This document shows, one piece after another, positions 7,571-15,468 of a DNA stretch of 32,199 nt. The notes beneath the pieces are model-generated. The model made no database searches, was not told where the DNA came from, and was given only the letters and a program-made list of their open reading frames with translations. The position numbers and the translations under genes are program-made. Position 1 is the first letter of the stretch; each line of letters starts with the position of its first letter. This DNA comes from JBFLVQ01 sp040758525 (GTDB lineage Bacteria > Acidobacteriota > Blastocatellia > Chloracidobacteriales > JADJPF01), in contig JBFLVQ010000028.1 of assembly GCA_040758525.1 (NCBI GenBank), forward strand, positions 1 to 32,199, in the 5' to 3' direction.

Positions 7571-8616
7571 TCAAAAGACTACTAATTAAACGTTTTTTTT
7601 TAGTCTGTCTAGGACTAGGTATTTTACTAGCATTTAGTTGCTGGCTAATAATCTCCTGCCCCGCACATTGTCGCTTCACTCTCAACAGACTAATAATGCA
7701 GGTCGAGAGTAAAGTTTATGCATTGCAGGGCAAAGCTGCCAGACTCGTATCACTACAGGGTCTAGTAGTAACCAAACAACTTAACAAAAGAGTCTTAATA
7801 GGCGCAGAGGTCGAGGCCCTCGATTCTGTATCTGGCTGGGCAACACTAACCGATCAGGAAGGAAAATTTATTCTCCCACAGATAAACTGGCATCCAGGCG
7901 CTCGCTATACGCTAGCAATAACGGCTAATGACTATCAAGTCAGGCAACTAGATGTAGATCTACCGATAGACTATCCCAATAGCGGAATCATCGATCTAGG
8001 CGAACTGGAGTTTGATCGCGGTTGTACGATAAACCCACTAGATCTGCCAGGAAGAAATTCGATTAGCCATATAGAGTATGACGATGCTAATAGCGCCTTT
8101 TACAAAAACCTTTTTCTTGAGTTAACCAGCCAAGTGAATAGCGATGAAGAGAAAATCTTACAGCTCACTAAATATGTTGCAAGTAGATTGACTACCGATA
8201 TTGGAGCGGAAAACTATCGCACACCACGGCCAATTCTTGAGATGGGCTCACGCCACTGTGGAAAATTGACGTTAGCCTTGGCGACATTGGCCGAAGCAGG
8301 CAATTACCAGACTCGTATAATCGATCTGATCGATTCAATCTCACAACCAAATGCCCATATGGTTACGGAGATATACTATGGCGATAGATGGCATTTATAT
8401 GATCCCTGTGGCAGTAAGACTTTTCACAAACTGGCTGATCGTGTCGCTAGCTACAAAGAATTGCGATTGAATACTGAACTAGTATCTACTAACACTATCC
8501 TACAACATTCCCCTATAATACCCACACATCAAGAGAATTGGCTGGCCACACTATACCGTTCTGGTTTTCATCACTACTACTATTTTAAGAATCGCGCTAA
8601 TACTCCATTAGATTGA
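7567..8616 (+). CDS. Membrane-anchored transglutaminase-like protein
   Basis: A 349-residue protein with an N-terminal membrane segment (residues 9-30), a carboxypeptidase-regulatory-like beta-sandwich (about 62-130: LQGLVVT ... GWATLTDQEGKFILP) and a transglutaminase-like cysteine-protease-fold domain. The triad is visible as C231 (SRHCGKLT), H264 (NAHMVTEI) and D279 (HLYDPCG). Such extracytoplasmic domains act as peptidases or amidases or in surface-polymer processing; the substrate is unknown. The GTG start lies within the TGA of the preceding gene. The combination with a shortened paralogue upstream is unusual. A hairpin lies just after the stop. Confidence 0.7.
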   Translation: MIKRLLIKRFFLVCLGLGILLAFSCWLIISCPAHCRFTLNRLIMQVESKVYALQGKAARLVSLQGLVVTKQLNKRVLIGAEVEALDSVSGWATLTDQEGKFILPQINWHPGARYTLAITANDYQVRQLDVDLPIDYPNSGIIDLGELEFDRGCTINPLDLPGRNSISHIEYDDANSAFYKNLFLELTSQVNSDEEKILQLTKYVASRLTTDIGAENYRTPRPILEMGSRHCGKLTLALATLAEAGNYQTRIIDLIDSISQPNAHMVTEIYYGDRWHLYDPCGSKTFHKLADRVASYKELRLNTELVSTNTILQHSPIIPTHQENWLATLYRSGFHHYYYFKNRANTPLD

Positions 8617-8621
8617 TCAGA

Positions 8622-8658
8622 GAAACGATCCGTCTTCCCATCTGCGAAAAATCGTTTC
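8622..8658 (+). terminator. Hairpin after the transglutaminase-like gene
   Basis: GAAACGAT (8622-8629) and ATCGTTTC (8651-8658) form a perfect 8-bp inverted repeat with a 21-base loop, starting six bases after the stop codon. No U-tract follows, so it is only a candidate terminator or an mRNA 3'-end stabiliser. Confidence 0.35.
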
Positions 8659-8822
8659 AGAACTAATACGATTCTACTTTTATAAAAATTACGGGACTGC
8701 ACTTTAGAAAAATGCGAAGAACCGCACGCTACGCATAGTCATTAGTACCTTAACTTCACACCACCATCCTTATTTGATACACTATCTGTATAGACTCTAC
8801 GGCAGAGAGGAGAATTAAGATT

Positions 8823-9386
8823 ATGTCGGCCTTACCAAGAAGATATTTATTCTCTGTAGACGAGTATCACCGGATGATCGATGCAGGTATCTTTCACGAA
8901 GATGATCACATAGAATTAATAGATGGGGAAATAATTCAAATGGCGGCTATTAAATCCCGACATGCGGCTACCGTGGAACGTATAAGAAGGTTACTCGATT
9001 CTAAGTTACCTTCTTCTATGCTGACACGCGCTCAGAATCCTATCACCTTAGATGATTCCAGCGAGCCCGAACCGGATGTGGTAGTAGTTCGATACAGAGA
9101 AGATGATTATTGCAATACCCATCCGTCGCCCACTGATATTATTCTTGTTATTGAAGTGGCAGACACATCCCTATCGTTTGATAGAACAGTGAAAATTCCT
9201 AAGTATGCGCTATCTTCCATTCAAGAATGTTGGCTGATCAACATTCAGAATGACCAAGTGGAAGTATATAAAAACCCTATAAATGGTAAGTATCTTGATA
9301 TTATCACCCATGCTCTTGATCAAAGTATCACATCGACTAGTTTAAGGATCACTTTAGAAGTGAGTGATATCTTTCCTGGTAGATAG
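8823..9386 (+). CDS. Uma2-family (DUF820) putative endonuclease
   Basis: A 187-residue protein of the Uma2 family, which has a PD-(D/E)xK restriction-endonuclease fold. Family marks are the N-terminal F-S-x-x-E-Y-H-x-M segment, the ELIDGEIIQM strand (31-40), SEPEPDVVVV (80-89, metal-binding Asp 85), the central VIEVAD (109-114) and K124/K127 in KIPKYAL, followed by ECWLIN. These genes are numerous in cyanobacteria, Chloroflexota and acidobacteria; their biological role is not established and no methylase partner is nearby. GGAG lies 10 bases upstream of the ATG. It appears to be a single-gene unit. Confidence 0.85.
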   Translation: MSALPRRYLFSVDEYHRMIDAGIFHEDDHIELIDGEIIQMAAIKSRHAATVERIRRLLDSKLPSSMLTRAQNPITLDDSSEPEPDVVVVRYREDDYCNTHPSPTDIILVIEVADTSLSFDRTVKIPKYALSSIQECWLINIQNDQVEVYKNPINGKYLDIITHALDQSITSTSLRITLEVSDIFPGR

Positions 9387-9583
9387 GAACTTTCCTAACA
9401 CCATCTTGATCTAAAAGGATTATCCCTATAACAGTTCTATAGCTGCCCTTAATTTACTATTCTTGGGACTCCACTTTTCAAAATGCTGACTACCCCATTT
9501 TCCAGAAAACTGCTTGTATTGCAGAAGGGTTGCCATCAGTATTACCAGACTATTTCAGTAATGCTAAATGCTATCGTCTGATC

Positions 9584-9625
9584 TTGCAGCAATATCTTGT
9601 ATTTTCTCTAATGCGCGCATATACT
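9584..9625 (+). promoter_or_regulatory. Putative promoter region of the gmhA operon
   Basis: Two overlapping arrangements with 17-base spacers are possible: TTGCAG 9584-9589 with TCTAAT 9607-9612, and TTGTAT 9597-9602 with TATACT 9620-9625. Each has a good -10 and a weak -35. Either would start transcription 20-35 bases before the gmhA ATG. Confidence 0.3.
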
Positions 9626-9652
9626 TTTGCTTTCATCTAGTTAAGTGATCTT

Positions 9653-10234
9653 ATGATTGAACAAATTACCGAGATCGTTCATCAAAGCCTCGATATTAAG
9701 TGCCGCTTCTTTGCTGCGCACACTGCTGATGTAAGCCGTGCGGCGCGTATGATCATCGAGTCGTTACGAGCAGGCGGACGGCTCTTCCTCTTTGGTAACG
9801 GAGGCAGCGCCTCTGATGCACAACATATTGCGGCAGAATTTGTCAACCGTTACCTCTTTGATCATGCGCCCCTGCCAGCGATCGCATTGACTACTGATAC
9901 TTCTGTGCTTACTTCGATTAGTAATGACTCTTCTTTTATTCATGTCTTCAGCCGTCAACTAGCCGCTTTAGGTAAGCGTGGTGATGTAGCAGTTGGCATT
10001 AGTACCAGTGGCAATTCGCCCAATATTATTGAAGGTATCAAACAGGCCAAACAGCTCCATATGACCACGATTGGCCTGCTTGGCAAAGATGGCGGCCAGA
10101 TCGCCCAACTGGTTGATAATGCGCTTATCGTGCCCAGCCAGATTACTCCGCGCATTCAAGAAGTCCATATAATGATTGGCCATATTCTCTGCGAACTAGT
10201 AGAAGCGGAGATGTTTGGCAACCTCAAGGAATGA
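9653..10234 (+). CDS. gmhA: Sedoheptulose-7-phosphate isomerase
   Basis: A 193-residue SIS-domain isomerase, the usual length for GmhA, converting sedoheptulose 7-phosphate to D-glycero-D-manno-heptose 7-phosphate, the first step of heptose synthesis for lipopolysaccharide core or other glycans in the cytoplasm. The phosphate loop FGNGGSASDAQH (47-58), the second loop STSGNSPN (117-124) and the zinc/catalytic residues corresponding to E. coli H61, E65, Q172 and H180 (here H58, E62, Q169, H177) are all present. It is the first gene of a four-gene operon; the downstream start overlaps its stop (ATGA). No other heptose genes (hldE, gmhB, waaF) are beside it. Confidence 0.93.
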   Translation: MIEQITEIVHQSLDIKCRFFAAHTADVSRAARMIIESLRAGGRLFLFGNGGSASDAQHIAAEFVNRYLFDHAPLPAIALTTDTSVLTSISNDSSFIHVFSRQLAALGKRGDVAVGISTSGNSPNIIEGIKQAKQLHMTTIGLLGKDGGQIAQLVDNALIVPSQITPRIQEVHIMIGHILCELVEAEMFGNLKE

Positions 10235-11199
10235 GTATCTATCGTATTACTCCCATCGAACTGAGCGAAACGCGGACCTATCCGCTTGCTGAGCGCGTAA
10301 GCAAAGTCACTGCCAGTGATTTTGCTACTCCACATCAAAGCGGAGCAAGTTTTTCTGAATGGCTGGCACGCCTCCCCAATATCTTGGCGGTACGTGATCT
10401 CAAGGCAGTAGCAAACGCAATTGTCCAGGCACGGCGACATCAACGTGCGGTGTTAGTGGGTCTAGGTGGCCATGTTATTAAAGTTGGTCTTGCTCCTGTG
10501 CTGATAGATTTGATAAAGCGTGGTTATATTACTGGTGTAGCAATGAACGGTGCTGCGGCAATACATGATTTTGAGATTGCGCTAACAGGTGCGACCTCTG
10601 AAGATGTAGATGCTAGTCTAGGACAGGGCCAATTTGGTATGGCCGAAGAGACAGGTCGTATTATTAATGAGGCAGCAGTGGCAGCAGCTCGTGATGGCAT
10701 CGGTTTTGGTGAAGCGCTTGGATCTATCTTGTCGCGCCTCAATCCACCCTATCCATCACTTTCACTACTGTCGGCTTGTTACACAGCCGCCCTACCACTG
10801 ACAATACATATTGCGATTGGTACTGATATTACCCATGTACACAAAACCGCAGATGGAGCAAGTATGGGCGCGGCCACACACTATGATTTCCGTCTACTTT
10901 GTACATTGGTACGGGAACTCTCTGGCGGTGGTGTCTATCTCAATTTAGGTTCTGCTGTCATACTGCCAGAGATTTTTCTTAAAGCAGTTACTGTAGTGCG
11001 TAATTTGAATCTGCCACTAGAGGAGTTCACTACGGTAAACTTCGATTTTATTCAGCATTACCGTCCGCTTACCAATGTGGTACGAAGACCTGTAGCAGGT
11101 GTAGGACGGGGTTTTGCACTTACTGGTCATCATGAATTGTTGATTCCTTTACTAGCAGCAGCAGTCATCGAGCAAGATGTTCATTCAAGCACAGAGTAA
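10231..11199 (+). CDS. Conserved protein, possibly deoxyhypusine-synthase-like
   Basis: A 322-residue cytoplasmic protein with Gly-rich Rossmann-like loops: VGLGGHVIKVGLAPVL (about residues 75-90), MNGAAAIHDFEIALTG (104-119), then a GQFGMAEETGR segment and a late SGGGVYLNLGSAVILPE loop. The pattern is reminiscent of the deoxyhypusine synthase (NAD-binding) superfamily that also includes bacterial homospermidine-synthase-like proteins, but the signature lysine segment (SWGKI) of true deoxyhypusine synthase is not visible and bacteria lack eIF5A, so another reaction is likely. I offer the assignment with low certainty. Its ATG overlaps the gmhA stop by four bases with AAGGA just upstream, so the two are coupled and may share a sugar- or nucleotide-linked pathway. 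Confidence 0.5.
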   Translation: MSIYRITPIELSETRTYPLAERVSKVTASDFATPHQSGASFSEWLARLPNILAVRDLKAVANAIVQARRHQRAVLVGLGGHVIKVGLAPVLIDLIKRGYITGVAMNGAAAIHDFEIALTGATSEDVDASLGQGQFGMAEETGRIINEAAVAAARDGIGFGEALGSILSRLNPPYPSLSLLSACYTAALPLTIHIAIGTDITHVHKTADGASMGAATHYDFRLLCTLVRELSGGGVYLNLGSAVILPEIFLKAVTVVRNLNLPLEEFTTVNFDFIQHYRPLTNVVRRPVAGVGRGFALTGHHELLIPLLAAAVIEQDVHSSTE

Positions 11200-11242
11200 G
11201 GAGAGACAGGATTCCAATTATTTCACGAACAAAGGGGCAAGA

Positions 11243-13030
11243 ATGAAGATAGCAGAAAAATTGGATCAGGCCTATCGCCGTTTACTTGCTGCAACAGACA
11301 GTGAACAGGAACTAACATTGACGGCCGAGTTTATCTCCCAGTTTGATCGCGGTGAGATCTTTGCGGAGATGGTACGATATTTTACGACCCGTCTGGAGGA
11401 CGTGATCTTAAAACTGCGCCAGCTCACATTACAGAATAAACCTCCAGGACAACTGGCACGTTTAGAGAATCCACAAGTGTGGGGCACTTTTGCCTGGGCA
11501 CTTAGTGAGCGAAGGCTACCACAAATAGGCCATGATCTTTTTATGGCAATGTATGAATTTCAGCTTGGGCAACAGGCTGAACAGCGTCGTCGTCTTTATA
11601 AAGGTATCAGTCTGCTAAATCTAGCTTGGATGAACTACCTGCTTGGCAAACAGGATGTCGCACGTAAGGGAGCGCGACTAGCGTTGGTTGAAGAAGTGAT
11701 CAATACCCTTGATATGGATGATGTACGGCAATTACGTATTGTCTCAGCCAATCCTGCCTACTTAATGTTACAGCAGACCTTCAAATTGCCCACTCCTGAA
11801 CTCGATACCTTTATACGCTTCTCACGTAACTATGCACGTATGCACCCAGAACGTTGTGCCTTCCCAGAAGACTGTTATCTCAGCTATCTACGCGCCACGG
11901 CAATCGGTCCACGCCAGCGTGCTATTGATGAGAAATCACGTGTCAGCCAATTTAACCAAGCATATTTTACTAATCTGCTCGATATGGTAGGACGTGCTGC
12001 TACAGGCAGTGCCGCCGAACCGCTAGTGACGGATCTAATCTGCTATCTTTTTACTACTGTCGATGATTTCTATCTTTGCGAGCATGATCATTCATTACCT
12101 GCGGATGGCTTTGATCTGATTGTGCGTAATTGCGCATTGGATGATCCTGCATTAATGGAATTGGGTGCCTATCTAGCAGCAGAATGGCGTAATTGGACCT
12201 ACCCATTAAGCATCTCAGATATCCTTGCTACGGCGGGAAAACTTCGTCTTACCGGCTTGCGTACTGCCATCCTTTTTACACGTGATAGTGAACCTGATGC
12301 ACATAGTAGCGCAGTAGATCAGTTTCCCTGGAAAGCTACGGTGCAACGTCTCTACCAACAAGAGCGGCTTATTATCATTATTATCACCCAGAAGGATCTT
12401 ATCGAGATTGAACGTCGTCATATCGATCTACCTACATTGATCAAGTTGCGCGCAGAAGCATTACGCTTTAGTCGTCGTTACTATATTGAGAAGAGTTTTC
12501 CTACAGAAACTCATATTACGCCAGAACTACCGCCACCATATGTAGAACCGCAACCTCCTATGATCAATCCAGTAACAACATCTATGGCGACGATGCCAAC
12601 GGCACCACCACCAATCAATACTTTGCCGCCGGTGCCATTACCACCAATGGCAGCAATGCCAACTGTACCACCACCACCGCCGATCACATCGACACCAGTA
12701 ACCACGCCTATGCCACCACCTGTACAGCCGGTTTCGCCCCCAGCTAAGTTACCAAGGCTGGTTATTCGCAACACCTCATCACGCGGTAATACACCCACTA
12801 CTAAATCGCCAGATAGCTCGCCTAGCCTTACTTATAACGCTGTAACGGCGAAAGCCCCCGAAGCGCCTATGCTTAAACCTTGTACCAATTGCCAGAATGC
12901 AACCTCATTGGCCTGTCAGGGTTGTTCACGGGCATTTTGTCATATGCATTTGACTATGCCGGGTATGCGCTGTCAGGACTGTTTAGCAGCAGCGGCGCAA
13001 ACGCCTGCAGAACCAAAGGAGAATTCATAG
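11243..13030 (+). CDS. Large protein with proline-rich linker and C-terminal zinc finger
   Basis: A 595-residue protein of unknown function. Residues 1-410 are mainly helical with no recognised catalytic motif. A proline- and threonine-rich linker, roughly 420-530, full of PPP and PTAPPP-like runs, leads to a compact treble-clef or B-box-like zinc finger at 547-580: CTNC, then CQGC, CHMH and CQDC. Proline-rich linkers suggest a protein-interaction or scaffolding role. The start at 11243 is chosen because AAGGGG (11232-11237) lies five bases upstream; an ATG at 11177 in the same frame would overlap the previous gene by 23 bases. The stop abuts the deformylase ATG directly, so it is part of the gmhA operon. 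Confidence 0.65.
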   Translation: MKIAEKLDQAYRRLLAATDSEQELTLTAEFISQFDRGEIFAEMVRYFTTRLEDVILKLRQLTLQNKPPGQLARLENPQVWGTFAWALSERRLPQIGHDLFMAMYEFQLGQQAEQRRRLYKGISLLNLAWMNYLLGKQDVARKGARLALVEEVINTLDMDDVRQLRIVSANPAYLMLQQTFKLPTPELDTFIRFSRNYARMHPERCAFPEDCYLSYLRATAIGPRQRAIDEKSRVSQFNQAYFTNLLDMVGRAATGSAAEPLVTDLICYLFTTVDDFYLCEHDHSLPADGFDLIVRNCALDDPALMELGAYLAAEWRNWTYPLSISDILATAGKLRLTGLRTAILFTRDSEPDAHSSAVDQFPWKATVQRLYQQERLIIIIITQKDLIEIERRHIDLPTLIKLRAEALRFSRRYYIEKSFPTETHITPELPPPYVEPQPPMINPVTTSMATMPTAPPPINTLPPVPLPPMAAMPTVPPPPPITSTPVTTPMPPPVQPVSPPAKLPRLVIRNTSSRGNTPTTKSPDSSPSLTYNAVTAKAPEAPMLKPCTNCQNATSLACQGCSRAFCHMHLTMPGMRCQDCLAAAAQTPAEPKENS

Positions 13031-13543
13031 ATGTCAACTCGAGAGATATTACAGTTGGGTAACCCTACACTATGGAAGCAGTCTGCCCGTGTGGAAGAGT
13101 TCTCATCCACAGCAACACGATCATTAATAAACGATCTAAATGAGACATTAGCAGCATTCCGCACTCTACATGGTTATGGACGTGGTATTGCCGCTCCACA
13201 AATCGGCATATTACAAAGGATCATCTTTATACGTATGCAGCCAACAGGATTCTCTGGTCCACTGATCAATCCTGAGATCGTTTGGGCAGATCAACAACAG
13301 ATGGAATTGTGGGATGATTGCTTCAGTTTTCCAGATCTTATGGTACGTGTACTACGTGCGGTACGAATACGTGTCAACTACTATGATGAACATGGCAGCA
13401 CCCAAGTATTAGAGGCAGAAGGTGATCTTTCTGAACTATTACAACATGAGATCGATCATTTAGATGGGATATTGGCAGTGCAACGTGCGATCTCACCACA
13501 AGCCTTGGCAACACGAGCAGAATGGCAGCGCCAGCAACGCTGA
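13031..13543 (+). CDS. def: Peptide deformylase, divergent
   Basis: A 170-residue member of the peptide deformylase family, which removes the formyl group from nascent N-terminal methionine. Motif 1 is GRGIAAPQIG (50-59), motif 3 is QHEIDHLDG (138-146) with the two metal-binding His (139, 143) and catalytic Glu140. Motif 2, normally EGCLS, is DDCFSFP (95-101): the metal-binding Cys97 and the Ser remain but Glu-Gly and Leu are replaced. Metal binding should be kept; rate or substrate may differ. It directly follows the zinc-finger gene without a gap and converges with the VOC gene. A second, canonical def elsewhere in the genome is possible. Confidence 0.85.
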   Translation: MSTREILQLGNPTLWKQSARVEEFSSTATRSLINDLNETLAAFRTLHGYGRGIAAPQIGILQRIIFIRMQPTGFSGPLINPEIVWADQQQMELWDDCFSFPDLMVRVLRAVRIRVNYYDEHGSTQVLEAEGDLSELLQHEIDHLDGILAVQRAISPQALATRAEWQRQQR

Positions 13544-13551
13544 ACTGTTTA

Positions 13552-14412
13552 TTATGGTAGCCTGGTGAGCAATTCGATATGTACATCTTTAGTAAGTGTT
13601 GTATCAAGTAGGCCGGTTTTTCCATTACTGGCTAAGAGTTTCAGTCTATAAGGCCCTTCTCCACGCTTTTTGATGTATTGGTAGATTGGACCGTTCTCTT
13701 CGGTGGGCATCGCCAGTGTTATAGTAATATCGTGAAGTAAGAAATCTACTGTACGCGCAGCACGCAGAGGAGATGTTGAACCAGACAATGGTTGTGTATC
13801 TAGCAACGCGCAATAGCGTCGTACGCTAGCATCAAGGTCAAGAACAGCAACAACAATACCTCCTACAGCCAAGATCCCATTAGGGTGTTGGCAGATATCT
13901 CCTTTTGGTACACGCAATTCTCTAGCAGTTACATCAGCACAAAGAAAAGGGAGATCTTGAGTACCAGGCAAGCCCAACTGCCAGGCCACTCTCTCACCAT
14001 CAGGACGCTCACGACCACCCTGTATAGGACCTTCAACAAAGAGCCCACGATTACGCATTGCTTTAATATTCTCTTCAATGACAGATGAAAGTAGCGCAAA
14101 GTCTACTAATCCTTCTCCAAAAGCCGCACGCGATAGTAATCGCTTGGTAAATCCTGTGCGAGAAGCAAGCACACGTCTGAGCAGGCCCAAGCGCTTAAGT
14201 AATGAAAGAGCTGGCAAGACAAAGCGATTATTAGCAGCTATCAACTCTAAATAACTATCATCCGAGAGCGGTATCAAGGCATTTTGTGTAGGGCTGTTCT
14301 TATGCTTGCCACCCTCTATAACATTAAACCCAAGCGAGGAATAAGCAGCTATTGCCGTGGTTAAATCGGCAACCAGAATGACGGCATGATCAAAACGGAA
14401 ATTATTGCTCAT
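13552..14412 (-). CDS. VOC-superfamily (glyoxalase-like) protein
   Basis: A 286-residue protein with two vicinal-oxygen-chelate half-modules: the first from about residue 6 (FDHAVILVADLTTAIAAYSSLGF, with His9 as a metal-ligand candidate, and the SYLELIAA strand), the second from about 183 (GGIVVAVLDLDASVRRYCALL). The layout matches the glyoxalase-like PF13468 group, which contains dioxygenase-like and lyase-like members of unknown substrate. The region between (about 70-150) is helical and specific to this group. The start follows a 270-bp gap containing no other gene. It converges with the deformylase gene at an eight-base distance. Confidence 0.7.
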   Translation of the reverse strand: MSNNFRFDHAVILVADLTTAIAAYSSLGFNVIEGGKHKNSPTQNALIPLSDDSYLELIAANNRFVLPALSLLKRLGLLRRVLASRTGFTKRLLSRAAFGEGLVDFALLSSVIEENIKAMRNRGLFVEGPIQGGRERPDGERVAWQLGLPGTQDLPFLCADVTARELRVPKGDICQHPNGILAVGGIVVAVLDLDASVRRYCALLDTQPLSGSTSPLRAARTVDFLLHDITITLAMPTEENGPIYQYIKKRGEGPYRLKLLASNGKTGLLDTTLTKDVHIELLTRLP

Positions 14413-14599
14413 ATGTTGTATTAAGAAAGTACTGAAATATTGTGCTTGCTACAATACAGATCAAACTAGCTTGATGTCCAGCTTTAATCCACCTAGTAAT
14501 GTTTTAGAAATCTTCTACAAAGTCGCTTAAATAATCTCTTACCACTCAGCAACAATCACTTAGCGACGAGCATAAGCGTTCCGTTCGATCCTGGTCTGC

Positions 14600-14611
14600 A
14601 ATTTGCAAATT
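14600..14611. promoter_or_regulatory. 12-bp perfect palindrome upstream of the mini-protein gene
   Basis: AATTTGCAAATT is self-complementary over 12 bases and lies in the divergent gap between the VOC gene (-) and the lmo0937-type gene (+). It could be a regulator site; AT-rich palindromes of this size also arise by chance. Confidence 0.25.
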
Positions 14612-14682
14612 AATAATGCCAAGTAACCAAACAGTCCGGTTGCGACAAACTAAAGAGTCAGATGGATATGAGGTAAAAGATT

Positions 14683-14832
14683 ATGCTTTGGACAATTTTT
14701 ATGATTCTCCTGATTCTCTGGTTATTGGGTATGGTCTCGTCTTACACACTAGGGGGATTTATCCATATCCTCTTGGTAATAGCTGTCGTAGTGCTCTTGA
14801 TCAGGCTGATAGAAGGGAGCAGACCCATATAG
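14683..14832 (+). CDS. lmo0937/DUF5670-type membrane mini-protein, 49 residues
   Basis: A short gene with ATG at 14683 and stop at 14830-14832. The product starts MLWTIFMILLILWLLGMVSS, continues with YTLGGFIHILLVIAVVVLLI and ends in a short basic tail; this is the very recognisable pattern of the lmo0937 family (DUF5670), two membrane helices joined by a Tyr-Thr-Leu-Gly-Gly turn. The function is unknown; related genes are often linked to stress response. GAGGT (14670-14674) with an eight-base spacer supports the start. The overlapping longer reading frame from 14616 is a different frame and looks non-coding. A YggT gene begins 33 bases downstream. Confidence 0.88.
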   Translation: MLWTIFMILLILWLLGMVSSYTLGGFIHILLVIAVVVLLIRLIEGSRPI

Positions 14833-14865
14833 GCTGAGAAAGTTTTCCACTATGGAGCAATAGCT

Positions 14866-15384
14866 ATGCGTTACGATAGTAAACTCGAACTGGATGAGTC
14901 TCACCGCCTTGCTCAACATGAGGCAGCCAAGGATCTGGTTCGCAAGGAAGTTCAGGCCGAAATTGCTGGTAAGACTGATCTTGATAATTCATCCGATCAG
15001 GCACAGTTGCACTCAGCGGCAGAAGGGCTCAAGCACAAGGCAATTGGCGAGATTACAGACACAGAAACAGAACTTAGTAAAGCAAGGAAAATCGCACGTA
15101 TTTCTCAAGTAATCGATTACGTTTTCTACCTGATCTACGGCATCATAGGCTTGGAGATTATTTTAGAACTGTTGGGGGCACGTGACAGTAATGCTTTTAA
15201 GCAGATGCTTGATGCGTTGGCGAGACCGTTGCTTGCTCCCTTCAAAGGGTTGATGCCTACTCCTGCCATTGGACCATTTCAGTTTATGCTTTCTTACATC
15301 GCCGGGCTGGTTATTTATCTATTGATCCATATGGCAATTAATGGTCTATTACGACTCTTTGTAGACAAAAAGAGCAATATTTAA
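14866..15384 (+). CDS. YggT-family membrane protein
   Basis: A 172-residue protein. The N-terminal ~75 residues are charged and helical (a possible coiled coil); residues 80-172 form the YggT domain with two membrane spans, DYVFYLIYGIIGLEIILELLG and FMLSYIAGLVIYLLIHMAIN, linked by a loop with the DALARPLLAPFKGLMP element of the family. YggT-type proteins are linked in other bacteria to osmotic stress or division-plane organisation; the role here is not known. GGAG upstream supports the ATG. It probably forms a unit with the preceding mini-protein. Confidence 0.85.
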   Translation: MRYDSKLELDESHRLAQHEAAKDLVRKEVQAEIAGKTDLDNSSDQAQLHSAAEGLKHKAIGEITDTETELSKARKIARISQVIDYVFYLIYGIIGLEIILELLGARDSNAFKQMLDALARPLLAPFKGLMPTPAIGPFQFMLSYIAGLVIYLLIHMAINGLLRLFVDKKSNI

Positions 15385-15468
15385 CAGACCTGGCAATTGC
15401 CTATGATGGTAGATTGTCAATTGCGGATTTGCAGAATATCTCTGTTTAATCCTCAATCGACAATCGAT

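Noticed and set aside
14616..14837. 73-residue frame overlapping the lmo0937-type gene
   Set aside because: No ribosome binding site and no protein-like features; the other frame at 14683-14832 encodes a recognisable membrane mini-protein.
15412..15465. GATTGTC...GACAATC inverted repeat between the YggT and FG-GAP genes
   Set aside because: Only seven bases with a 40-base loop; not convincing as a terminator.
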